From Pseudarthrobacter phenanthrenivorans Sphe3 (GTDB lineage: Bacteria; Actinomycetota; Actinomycetes; Actinomycetales; Micrococcaceae): a DNA stretch of 64,000 bases. Positions 55,222-64,000 of the stretch are shown here, piece by piece. Each line of letters begins with the position of its first letter. Position 1 is the stretch's first letter. The position numbers were made by a program, and so were the translations under genes. The DNA is taken from assembly GCF_000189535.1 (NCBI RefSeq), contig NC_015145.1, forward strand, positions 2,852,001-2,916,000, given 5' to 3'. The notes beneath the pieces are model-generated. The model was not told the origin of the DNA. It ran no database searches and saw only the letters and a program-made list of their open reading frames with translations.

Positions 55222-56328
55222 TCACTGGGGCATAGGCAAAACATCAATCCTACCCAACCGGGGTATTTTCCCTGCCAGGTACCGCGCGTCGTGGCCCGCA
55301 CCGGGCAGGGTGGCGGACACCGCGGAGTGCAGGAATTCCTGTCCCAGGAAGAACAGTCCCGGCGTATCAAGTGCCACGCCGCGGTGCTGGTTGGGCAGCG
55401 CACCGCCGTCGAGCAGGTCCGGATCGATCCAGCTGAAATCGTCACGGAAACCCGTGCACCAGATGACGTTCGCCACATCCAGCCGGCCTCCATCCGCCAC
55501 AACGGGCCGGCCGTCTTCCACGCCGGTGACCCGCGGCACAAGCCGCACTCCGGCCGCCACGAGGTCCTTGGTCTTGGTCCTGATCAACGGCGCTGCATGC
55601 GCCTTGAAGGTGGGCGCCGCTTTCCGTCCCGCCGGAGTGTCCAGGGTAAGGACGTGCAGCCCGAGGAAGCGTACGGCAGGGAGGACAAAGCGTGCGGCGG
55701 CGGGACCATGCTTCACCGGCAGTTCACCGCTGGGCTTCCCGGCCACGGTGGTGGGATGCGTCCGGCTCACTTCAAGGGCGATCTCCGCGCCCGAATTTCC
55801 CAGCCCCACCACCAGGACGGGGCCGTCCTGCAGTTGGCCGGGGTTCCGGTAGGCAGCCGAATGGAGCTGGACCGTTGAAGGTGCCAGCTCCGCGGCGAAG
55901 GCGGGAACCTTGGGTGCCTGGCTGACGCCAGTGGCGACGACGGCGTTCCGCGCCTCCCAGCGGCGGCCGTCGGCGGTTGCCACAAAGTGGCTGCCTTCCC
56001 GCCACAGCCGCTCCACCCGTGTCCCGTGGAGCACGGGCAGGGCGTTCAGTTCGGCGTAGCCTTCCAGGTACCCGGCCACCTCGTCCTTGGTGGGGAAGGA
56101 CAGCGGGCCGGCCGGAAACGGCGTGCCGGGCAGGCCGTCGTACTTGGCGGGGGTGAAGACCCGGAGGGAGTCCCAGCGCTGGCGCCAGGCGTCGCCTGTG
56201 CGCTGGTTTGCGTCCAGGATCAGGAAGTTCCTTTGTTGCTGCTTCAGGTGGTAGCCCAGGGTGAGGCCGGCCTGGCCGCCGCCGATAATGATCGTGTCCA
56301 GCATGCCGGTCACGTTGTTGTTGTCCAT
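55222..56328 (-). CDS. Flavin-containing monooxygenase-like oxidoreductase
   Basis: 368 residues. FAD dinucleotide motif GGGQAG (16-21), a second NADPH fold GLGNSGAEIALE, and ATGVSQAPKVPAF (FMO-like middle motif). Class B flavin monooxygenase relative, similar to CzcO-type proteins; substrate unknown. ATG at 56328 is chosen: AGGAG lies 7 nt upstream, whereas the upstream extension of about 167 codons overlaps other genes. Follows a PQ-loop-like gene by 14 bp on the same strand. Confidence 0.85.
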   Translation of the reverse strand: MDNNNVTGMLDTIIIGGGQAGLTLGYHLKQQQRNFLILDANQRTGDAWRQRWDSLRVFTPAKYDGLPGTPFPAGPLSFPTKDEVAGYLEGYAELNALPVLHGTRVERLWREGSHFVATADGRRWEARNAVVATGVSQAPKVPAFAAELAPSTVQLHSAAYRNPGQLQDGPVLVVGLGNSGAEIALEVSRTHPTTVAGKPSGELPVKHGPAAARFVLPAVRFLGLHVLTLDTPAGRKAAPTFKAHAAPLIRTKTKDLVAAGVRLVPRVTGVEDGRPVVADGGRLDVANVIWCTGFRDDFSWIDPDLLDGGALPNQHRGVALDTPGLFFLGQEFLHSAVSATLPGAGHDARYLAGKIPRLGRIDVLPMPQ

Positions 56329-56342
56329 GGCTGTGCTCCTGT

Positions 56343-56672
56343 TTATGTGGCATGGATGCCTGCTTGTGAGCCCTCCTGGTGTCCTGCCGGCCGTGCGCCC
56401 CTGCTCCTGCTGTCCGCATTCCTGTAACGGAGCCACCAGGCCAGCATCAGCGCCGAGGCAAGGACGTAGGCGAGGTGGAGGGCCCAGATGGGTCCCGCCG
56501 GAAGGTTGAACACATAGATGCAGTGGATGGCGTTGGCCACGTTGCTCAGGACCAGGTTCCCCAGGCTGTAGGAAGCGAGGTCCCTGGTGCGTGCGGCTTT
56601 CACCAGCATTGGCAGCATTCCCACGGCGAACAGCACTGTGGAAAGCGTGCCGGCAAGGACTGGAAGGTTCAT
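56343..56672 (-). CDS. SemiSWEET/PQ-loop-like small membrane protein
   Basis: 109 residues with three predicted helices: about 4-25, 37-55 and 62-80. The VGMLPMLVKAARTRDLASYSLGNLVLSN loop resembles the single PQ-loop of SemiSWEET-type proteins. The C-terminal 27 residues are polar. Substrate or function is unknown. ATG at 56672; convergent neighbour is the LuxR gene upstream (starting 58405), with 95 bp between. Confidence 0.6.
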   Translation of the reverse strand: MNLPVLAGTLSTVLFAVGMLPMLVKAARTRDLASYSLGNLVLSNVANAIHCIYVFNLPAGPIWALHLAYVLASALMLAWWLRYRNADSRSRGARPAGHQEGSQAGIHAT

Positions 56673-56767
56673 GCTTTGAGGCTATGACCGGGGTCCCCCG
56701 CCCTGCTTCGGGCGGATTATGCAACTGTCCGGACGGTGCGGGATGGGTAATTCTGTGCAGTCCCGGG

Positions 56768-58405
56768 TCAGCCTGCGAGGCCGTGCTCGAAGGCGTACCT
56801 GGTGGCTGCCGCCCTTGAGGAGAGGCCAAGCTTCAGGAAGATGTTGCTGATGTGCCGGGCCACCGTCTTCTCACTGAGGAAGAGTTGGGCCGCGATGGCC
56901 CGGTTTCCCTGCCCCGACGCGACGAGGCGAAGCACCTCCGCTTCCCTTGCTGTCAGCGGGCCAGGTTCGCCGCCGTCGTCGCCCTTCCGCATCAGCGAGG
57001 CAGTCCAGGCGGCTGCCGGAGCCGCCCCCAGCTCAAGGAATTCGGTGTGTGCAGCCTCGAATTCCATCCGCGCCGAAGCCTCATCGCCCAAGTCCCGGCA
57101 GGCCCGGCCGAGCAGCACCCGGCAGCGGGCAGCCTCGTAGGGCACGCCGAGTTCCAGCCAGAGGCGCCAGGCCTGCCGCAAGGCACGGGAAGCGCCGGCG
57201 GGATCACGCTCCTCCAGCCGCACCGCGCCGTCCGCCTGGTATGCGGCTGCCCGAACCAACGGCAGCGGGCACTCACGGGCAAAGCGGATCAGTTCCTCCG
57301 CGCCCTGCCTTGCGGCCCCGGGATCGGGCACGGCCAGTTCGATGTCCACCAGCGCGGGCAGCAGATGCCGGCGGGTAGCAACGTCCGCCAGCCCCGCAGC
57401 CCGTCGGATCATGGTCTGGGCCTGCTTGGCATCGCCACGTGCGAGCATCAGCAGGGCAAGTCCCGGTTGCGGCTCGTACCCGCTGCGGGCCGCCTCCAGA
57501 AAGGAGGCCTCTGCGGCTTCCAGCTTTCCCGTGAGCCGCTGCACCTCACCCTGCTGGTAGTAGCCGCCGTACCGGGCCTGCGGGTCACCCCGGCCGGACC
57601 GGTCCTGGGCTTCCCCTGCCGCTGCGAGCGCTTCGGCCCACGCGCCATGCAGCCGGAAGAGCTCGGCACGGTGGGCCTGGCACTGGCCGCTGAAGGCAAC
57701 CATGTCCGGGCGGGCGCGGCACCAGCGGTCCAGGGCCGCTGTCCATTCAAGGGCCCGTTGCAGGTCAAAGGCCACCTGGCAGTTCCCAATCACTGCGCAA
57801 TAGGCAATCCCCGACGGCACTGCGGACAGTTCCCCTGCCGTAACGGCCACCATGACCTCGTCGAACATCCGCAGGCCCTCCTCGGCCCGGCCCAACTCCA
57901 GGGTGGCCTGGCCCGAGCCGAGGAGGGCGAGCGCGGACAGGTCCCTGTCCTGGAAACGTTGACCCAGCTCCGCAGCATGGGAAAACGACACCAGCGCACC
58001 CGCCGGGTCGCCGCCATACAACTTGCCCAGGCTGAGCGGGATGAGCAGCAAACCTTCTACGCTCGAGGGTTCGGCCAGTTCCGCCACCAGCCTCTGGCCC
58101 CGCGCCAGCCAGCCCCCGGCACGCGCCCCCTCCCCCGTGTTCATCAAGTGGAGCGCCAGCCACGCGGCGCACCTGGCAGCGCCCACGATATCCCCGACCA
58201 CCAGGTACTCCTCATGGGCACGGGTCAGGGACTCAAGGCCCGTCGCAGCGTTGCCGGTCAGGATCTCCGCCGTGGCCAGCCGCTCAAGGTCTGCTGCCGG
58301 AAGTCCGCCCTGCCGGTCGGCTTCCCGGAAACTTTCGAAGGCCTCGGTCCACCGGTGCTCCCGGAAAGCTCCCCGGCCCTGGTCCAGGCCTGTCTCTGCT
58401 GTCAC
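56768..58405 (-). CDS. LuxR-type transcriptional regulator with TPR-like repeats
   Basis: 545 residues. About 400 residues of TPR-like helical repeats (ALA/ALLG/Ala-rich), then a LuxR HTH (about 480-545): [46 protein letters not shown]. No NTPase or response-regulator domain. GTG start with AGGAGG 6 nt upstream; a longer frame upstream lacks such a site. Just upstream of the small membrane protein and monooxygenase genes, so probably regulates these. Confidence 0.85.
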   Translation of the reverse strand: MTAETGLDQGRGAFREHRWTEAFESFREADRQGGLPAADLERLATAEILTGNAATGLESLTRAHEEYLVVGDIVGAARCAAWLALHLMNTGEGARAGGWLARGQRLVAELAEPSSVEGLLLIPLSLGKLYGGDPAGALVSFSHAAELGQRFQDRDLSALALLGSGQATLELGRAEEGLRMFDEVMVAVTAGELSAVPSGIAYCAVIGNCQVAFDLQRALEWTAALDRWCRARPDMVAFSGQCQAHRAELFRLHGAWAEALAAAGEAQDRSGRGDPQARYGGYYQQGEVQRLTGKLEAAEASFLEAARSGYEPQPGLALLMLARGDAKQAQTMIRRAAGLADVATRRHLLPALVDIELAVPDPGAARQGAEELIRFARECPLPLVRAAAYQADGAVRLEERDPAGASRALRQAWRLWLELGVPYEAARCRVLLGRACRDLGDEASARMEFEAAHTEFLELGAAPAAAWTASLMRKGDDGGEPGPLTAREAEVLRLVASGQGNRAIAAQLFLSEKTVARHISNIFLKLGLSSRAAATRYAFEHGLAG

Positions 58406-58533
58406 CCCTGGCCTCCTGTGGGATACCGCCCGGGCCGGCCCGCCGCCGTCGTACTGTGGCTCATCCGCGCAGGCGCCGGCCTCCTTAAGCGCCACGGTAC
58501 GCCCGCGGCGCAGCGGTGACAACGGTCTTCGGC

Positions 58534-60057
58534 CTAGGGGCGCAGCAGCGCCCTCAGGGTTTGGATCGTGTCCGCTTCCGCGGCTGTCTTGTCATCCCGG
58601 TAGCGCTTGACACGGGCGAACCGAAGGGCGATTCCGCCGGGGTAGCGCGGGGATTGCTGCACGCCGTCGATGGCAATTTCGACGACGGTCACGGGCTCCA
58701 CCCACACCGTTCCTGCAGTGCGCCGCACTTCGAGCTCCTGGAACCGGGCCGTCTGCCACTTGAGCAGGGCGTCGGTGAGACCCTTGAAAGTCTTGCCCAC
58801 CATCACGTAGCCACCCGGCGCGCCGAACTCGCCCAGCGGGTCCAGTGCTCCGAGGTGCAGGTTGGACAGCAGTCCGGTGCGCCGCCCCGAACCCCACTCG
58901 CAGGCCAGTACCACCAGGTCATAGGTGAGCACGGGCTTGACCTTGACCCAGTTTGAGCCGCGCCGGCCCGCCGCATAGGCGGACCCGATGGCCTTGACCA
59001 CCACGCCCTCATGGCCTGCGGCGAGCGCCTCGCGCGACACCTTCTCGGCAACGGCCACGTCAGCGGTGACTTCCCCCGGGATCCGGTGCCCGGGCGCAAT
59101 ACTCTCGAGGACGCCGATGCGCGTGGCCAGCGGCTCATCAAGCAGGTCGCGGCCGTCGATGTGCAGCACGTCGAAGAACCAGGGGTGAAGCAGTGTGTCG
59201 CGTGCGGCATCGGCCCCAAACCGGGACATGGTCTCCTGGAACGGGCGCGGGCCGCCGTCCTCGTCGAGGGCGAGGGTCTCGCCGTCCAGGATGACCTCCC
59301 GCACGGGCAGTCCGCGCACCACCTCCACCACTTCGGGCAGCCGGTGGGTCACCTCGGCCAGCGTACGGGTGTAAACGCGGACGTCGTCGCCTGCCCGGTG
59401 CACCTGGATGCGCGCTCCGTCGAGCTTGTATTCCACAGACGCCTCCCCCGTGGTGCCCAGGGCGTCGCTCACGCTGGAGGCGGTGGCGGCAAGCATGGGC
59501 TGCACCGGGCGGCCGACGACGAGCCCGACCGCGTCCAGCTGCTCCGCCGTGCCCGTCAGTGCCAGCAGGGCGGTCCCGCCGAGGTCGCCGGAGAGCATGG
59601 CAGCTCGACGTACGGCGTCCGCCGGCCGGCCGGCAGCCCGGGCCACCGCGTCCGTCAGGACCCCTTCAAGGGCACCAGTCCGCAATTCCCCGAGGAGCAC
59701 GCCTGCGATGAAGGCCTGTTCGCGTTCCGTGGCTGCCCCGGTCAGGGTCCGGAGGATCCCAGCCCGCTCCGCTGCCGAACCCGTTCCTGCCGTGCCGAGC
59801 AGCCGGTCCAAGGCAGCGTCGACCTCAGCCACAGTGAGGCTTGGTTCAGCTGCCGGCTCCCCCATCGCCGCCTTCATCCCGCTCCAGCCAACCCCTACCC
59901 GTCCCTGCCGGGGCCTGGCAATGAGCAAACCAACCGCCGTCGCAATTTCCGCGGGTTCCAGCCTTTTCAGCAGTCCTGCCAGCGCATCAACCTTCGCAAG
60001 CCGGGAGCGGGTTGAGGCCACGGCCTGGGTTGTATTCACAAGCTCGTCGAGCAGCAT
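58534..60057 (-). CDS. ATP-dependent DNA ligase (LigB-like)
   Basis: 507 residues. N-terminal DNA-binding domain (1-185), then nucleotidyltransferase motif [11 protein letters not shown] with Lys211 as the AMP-bound lysine, motif [14 protein letters not shown], motif [14 protein letters not shown], and the OB domain. Matches the actinobacterial LigB class, an extra ligase beside NAD-dependent LigA. The start has CAGACT 7 nt upstream. Divergent from a DHFR-like gene. Confidence 0.92.
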   Translation of the reverse strand: MLLDELVNTTQAVASTRSRLAKVDALAGLLKRLEPAEIATAVGLLIARPRQGRVGVGWSGMKAAMGEPAAEPSLTVAEVDAALDRLLGTAGTGSAAERAGILRTLTGAATEREQAFIAGVLLGELRTGALEGVLTDAVARAAGRPADAVRRAAMLSGDLGGTALLALTGTAEQLDAVGLVVGRPVQPMLAATASSVSDALGTTGEASVEYKLDGARIQVHRAGDDVRVYTRTLAEVTHRLPEVVEVVRGLPVREVILDGETLALDEDGGPRPFQETMSRFGADAARDTLLHPWFFDVLHIDGRDLLDEPLATRIGVLESIAPGHRIPGEVTADVAVAEKVSREALAAGHEGVVVKAIGSAYAAGRRGSNWVKVKPVLTYDLVVLACEWGSGRRTGLLSNLHLGALDPLGEFGAPGGYVMVGKTFKGLTDALLKWQTARFQELEVRRTAGTVWVEPVTVVEIAIDGVQQSPRYPGGIALRFARVKRYRDDKTAAEADTIQTLRALLRP

Positions 60058-60064
60058 GGCACCC

Positions 60065-60070
60065 AGTCTG
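60065..60070 (-). promoter_or_regulatory. -10-like CAGACT of the ligase gene
   Basis: CAGACT ends 7 nt before the ATG on the minus strand. A matching CAGACT occurs on the plus strand for the divergent gene. Confidence 0.3.
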
Positions 60071-60108
60071 CCACCACCGCACCTCTAGACAGCCTCGGAG
60101 CGCCCTTC

Positions 60109-60114
60109 CAGACT
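60109..60114 (+). promoter_or_regulatory. -10-like CAGACT of the DHFR-like gene
   Basis: CAGACT ends 6 nt before the ATG at 60121, mirroring the ligase gene on the other strand. Confidence 0.3.
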
Positions 60115-60120
60115 GGACGC

Positions 60121-60723
60121 ATGGGAATCATTGTGGCGAACCTGTTCCTGACCCTCGACGGCGTTTACCAGGCGCCCGGCGGCCGCGAAGAGGACAGCGA
60201 GGGCGGCTTCGCTTTCGGCGGCTGGCAGGCGCCGGTGTCCGATGACGAGTCAGAAGCAGCGATTGAGGCCGAGATCAACAAGATCGATGCCCTGCTGCTC
60301 GGGCGGAAAACCTATGACATCTTCGCCGCCTACTGGCCACACCAATCCGGTGACATAGGCGGGACGCTCAACCGGGTTCCCAAGTTCGTTGTGTCCACTA
60401 CGCTTTCGGATCCGGCCTGGGCGGGAACCAGCGTCCTGCCCGACCCTGGTGAGGCGGGCAGGCTCCGGGATGAGTTTGATGAAGTGCACATGTTCGGCAG
60501 CGGCGCCCTGATCCGTTCACTCCTCGCCGAGAACGTGCTGGACCGCCTCCACCTCTGGCTGTATCCGGTGACGCTGGGGCAGGGCAAACGCCTTTTCGAC
60601 GCCGGGACCATCCCCGCCACCTTCCGCCTCGCCGAACCGGCCCGCAGCTTCCCGAAGGGAGCGGTGTCGCTGGTGTACGAGCGCGCCGGCGACGTCCAGA
60701 CACAGGACATGCCGGGGACTTGA
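60121..60723 (+). CDS. Dihydrofolate reductase-like / RibD C-terminal domain protein
   Basis: 200 residues, RibD_C (DHFR-like) fold. IVANLFLTLDGVYQAPGG start, DALLLGRKTYDIFAAYWP, and MFGSGALIRSLLAENVLDRLHLWLYPVTLGQGKRLF are the family's signature segments. NADPH-dependent reductase; substrate unknown, no riboflavin genes nearby. ATG with leaderless-type hexamer. Convergent with groEL across a terminator. Confidence 0.85.
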   Translation: MGIIVANLFLTLDGVYQAPGGREEDSEGGFAFGGWQAPVSDDESEAAIEAEINKIDALLLGRKTYDIFAAYWPHQSGDIGGTLNRVPKFVVSTTLSDPAWAGTSVLPDPGEAGRLRDEFDEVHMFGSGALIRSLLAENVLDRLHLWLYPVTLGQGKRLFDAGTIPATFRLAEPARSFPKGAVSLVYERAGDVQTQDMPGT

Positions 60724-60783
60724 TCCCCCACGTCCCCTAGCCTCGCTTCGTTCGGCAAGGGCACCCTGACGGCATGGGCCCAC

Positions 60784-60813
60784 AAAAAACCGGCCCAGCG
60801 GATGCTGGACCGG
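60784..60813 (-). terminator. Intrinsic terminator of groESL
   Basis: On the minus strand a 10-bp stem (CCGGTCCAGC-ATCC-GCTGGGCCGG) runs into six T residues, 40 bp after the groEL stop. Confidence 0.9.
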
Positions 60814-60852
60814 CTTTCTGTGCATGCACGGTTGCCCGCGCGGAGCCACAGA

Positions 60853-62475
<1,623 letters not shown>

Positions 62476-62486
62476 TCAAGACAGAA

Positions 62487-62530
62487 CCCCGCGCCGCTGA
62501 GCAGCAGAATGCATGACCAGCGGCGCGGGG
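62487..62530 (-). other. Intercistronic hairpin between groES and groEL
   Basis: A 13-bp stem (CCCCGCGCCGCTG and complement) with an 18-nt loop in the 77-bp gap between groES and groEL. It may act in mRNA processing or attenuation. Confidence 0.5.
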
Positions 62531-62540
62531 ATCCGGAGAG

Positions 62541-62834
62541 TTACTTTACGACGATCGCCAGGACGTCGCGGGCGGACAGCACGAGGTACTCGGTGCCGCC
62601 GGTCTTTACTTCAGTTCCGCCGTACTTGGAGTAGATGACGACGTCGCCGACGGCTACATCGACGGGAACGCGGTTGCCGTCCTCGAAGCGGCCGGGGCCT
62701 ACTGCAACAACTTCGCCTTCCTGGGGCTTCTCCTGCGCGGAGTCCGGGATAACCAGGCCGGAAGCCGTGGTCTGCTCTGCTTCGAGCGGGCGGACAACAA
62801 TACGATCCTCAAGAGGCTTAATAGAGACCGACAC
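62541..62834 (-). CDS. groES: Co-chaperonin GroES
   Basis: 97 residues from the GTG at 62834, the normal GroES length: [20 protein letters not shown] start, mobile loop [21 protein letters not shown], and end [24 protein letters not shown] precedes the GTG. An in-frame ATG at 62942 with its own AGGAGG would add 36 residues, and its validity is open. Caps GroEL. Preceded by two CIRCE operators and a sigma-A-like promoter. Confidence 0.95.
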   Translation of the reverse strand: MSVSIKPLEDRIVVRPLEAEQTTASGLVIPDSAQEKPQEGEVVAVGPGRFEDGNRVPVDVAVGDVVIYSKYGGTEVKTGGTEYLVLSARDVLAIVVK

Positions 62835-62945
62835 TCGGACCTCTCCTTCTTCGTCAGCAAATTCGTGGACTGGAAAGCTTTCCGCCATGGCTGGCAAACC
62901 GTCGTCGCGGTGCCGGCAGCAGCCTGGCTGGCAGCTCTTCATGTG

Positions 62946-62972
62946 TTAGCACCCTCCTAGGGAGAGTGCTAA
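62946..62972. promoter_or_regulatory. CIRCE operator 1 of groES
   Basis: TTAGCACCC-N9-GAGTGCTAA, one mismatch to the CIRCE consensus. It spans the predicted transcription start. Confidence 0.93.
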
Positions 62973-62977
62973 TGAAG

Positions 62978-63006
62978 ACTCTATGTAAGGGTTAGCACTC
63001 GGTCAA
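62978..63006 (-). promoter_or_regulatory. groES promoter
   Basis: On the minus strand TTGACC (-35, 63001-63006) and TAGAGT (-10, 62978-62983) are separated by 17 bp. The start site would fall near 62971, within CIRCE 1. Confidence 0.8.
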
Positions 63007-63018
63007 GGCGAGTGCCAG
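62992..63018. promoter_or_regulatory. CIRCE operator 2 of groES
   Basis: TTAGCACTC-N9-GAGTGCCAG, two mismatches, covering the -35 and spacer of the groES promoter. It also lies 42 bp upstream of the DMT gene. Confidence 0.85.
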
Positions 63019-63047
63019 AGTTTCGTCATCCGCGAACCGTACATGTG

Positions 63048-63053
63048 TACATT
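63048..63053 (+). promoter_or_regulatory. -10 hexamer TACATT, leaderless configuration
   Basis: TACATT ends 6 nt before the GTG at 63060. No ribosome binding site; helps choose that start. Confidence 0.45.
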
Positions 63054-63059
63054 TGTCCG

Positions 63060-63992
63060 GTGCGAGCAGCTGTTTACCTCATCCTTGCCAACCTGTTCTG
63101 GGCAGGAAACTTCGTCGTGGGGCAGGCCGCCATGAAAACCATGGAGCCGCTCCAGCTGACTTTCTGGCGCTGGGTCCTGGCCGCAGTGCCGCTGCTGGTC
63201 CTGGCGCACGCGGTGGAGAAGCCGGACTGGCGCGCCGCCCTTCGCCGTTGGCCTGTCCTGCTGCTCCTGAGTGGGCTGGGAATGAGCGGCTACACGCTGC
63301 TGCTCTACAGCGCACTGCAGCACACCTCCGCCCTTAATGCTTCGCTGGTGACTGCCGCGAACCCGGCGCTGATCCTGGTCATGGCAGTCGTCCTGCTCCG
63401 GGACAGGCCACGGCCGCTCAGTTGGGTTGGGGTGGCGCTGGGTCTGCTGGGCGTCCTCATAGTCCTTACCGCGGGCAGCTTCGAGCGGCTCCTGACCTTC
63501 TCCATCAACACTGGAGAGCTGCTGATCGTGGGAGCCATCACCGTGTGGGGCCTGTATACGATCATTGCCCGCCGGCTGGACGTCCCGGCAATCACCTCCA
63601 CCGCCGTGCAGGTGGCGATGGCCGCCGTCGTCCTTCTTCCGTTTGCCGTGGCCACTGGTTCCGGCCTTCCCGGCAGCCCGTCCGAAGGATGGTCCCTGGC
63701 CTTTATCGCAGTTTTCCCGTCACTGGGGTCCTACCTGCTCTGGAACCTGGCCCTCAAGCGGACCTCTGCGGCCAACGCCGGCAACTACCTGAACCTCATC
63801 GCCGTGTTCACGGCCGTCATCACGGTTGTCCTGGGGCAGCCCATCACAGTTCCGCAGATCCTGGGCGGGGCACTCGTCATCTCCGGTGTCCTGCTGACCA
63901 GCGCGGGCGGCAAGGAGCGTCAGCGGCCCAGGTCGTCAAAGTCGACGTCTTCGCCGCCGTCGCCCTCGCCGGCGGAATTCCGGCCGCGGTAG
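63060..63992 (+). CDS. DMT-superfamily permease (EamA)
   Basis: 310 residues with ten predicted helices in two EamA repeats. AAVYLILANLFWAGNFVVGQAAMK begins the first, TVWGLYTIIARRLD the second. Probably exports a metabolite or amino acid. Start GTG at 63060 (leaderless hexamer 6 nt upstream); upstream residues are implausible. Divergent from groES, and the CIRCE 2 operator lies between, so HrcA could influence it. Its C-terminal tail after 285 is Arg/Ser/Pro-rich. Confidence 0.85.
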   Translation: MRAAVYLILANLFWAGNFVVGQAAMKTMEPLQLTFWRWVLAAVPLLVLAHAVEKPDWRAALRRWPVLLLLSGLGMSGYTLLLYSALQHTSALNASLVTAANPALILVMAVVLLRDRPRPLSWVGVALGLLGVLIVLTAGSFERLLTFSINTGELLIVGAITVWGLYTIIARRLDVPAITSTAVQVAMAAVVLLPFAVATGSGLPGSPSEGWSLAFIAVFPSLGSYLLWNLALKRTSAANAGNYLNLIAVFTAVITVVLGQPITVPQILGGALVISGVLLTSAGGKERQRPRSSKSTSSPPSPSPAEFRPR

Positions 63993-64000
63993 AGCAGTGC

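Overview
The window reads as a stretch of core chromosome from a high-GC actinobacterium, most likely Micrococcaceae (Arthrobacter/Pseudarthrobacter type). The basis is about 65% GC, many GTG starts, 7Fe ferredoxin beside dapC, the GlpR/SepX-like membrane protein beside rimJ and galU, GuaB3 beside GuaB, a groES-linked GroEL with a His-rich tail, and an FmdB protein under a CIRCE operator. I see no insertion sequence, prophage, integrase or CRISPR array. About 57 protein genes and one tRNA cover the window.

Layout. 1-5 kb: dapC (runs off the left edge), fdxA, a small SH3-like protein, typA, an SGNH lipoprotein. 5-12.5 kb: a peptide ABC transporter (fused ATPase, two permeases, binding protein) and a second orphan binding protein. 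12.5-21 kb: housekeeping (ychF, rmuC, ispH, xseAB, PPK2 kinase, alaA). 21-24.5 kb: an osmolyte ABC operon of the OpuC type. 24.7-33 kb: pirin, an N-acetylglucosamine-kinase-like protein, then LysR and Lrp regulators interleaved with two MFS exporters, a DUF1761 protein and CorA. 33-38 kb: tRNA-Ala, then the conserved glpR-rimJ-galU block facing 5-formyl-THF cyclo-ligase, an FmdB/Ruc-like zinc ribbon and a SAF protein. 38-53 kb: a very large helicase-nuclease-like protein, guaA, SURF1, a PTS EIIA, glpD, guaB3, an ABC exporter and guaB. 53-60.7 kb: acyltransferase, flavin monooxygenase, LuxR regulator, ATP-dependent DNA ligase, DHFR-like protein. 60.8-64 kb: groESL with two CIRCE operators and a DMT permease.

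Three themes stand out. (1) About fifteen genes have a -10-like hexamer (TANNNT or CANNNT) ending 6-8 nt before the start codon and mostly no Shine-Dalgarno, which fits leaderless mRNAs and also settles several start choices. (2) Two loci, groES and the FmdB/Ruc-like gene, share CIRCE operators laid over their promoters, so HrcA probably links a zinc-ribbon chaperone to GroES/GroEL. (3) The 1398-residue protein at 38.4-42.6 kb has helicase-like ATPase architecture with the Walker A lysine replaced by glutamine and an altered Walker B, but an apparently intact PD-(D/E)XK-type nuclease tail. It is the best candidate for an undescribed system.
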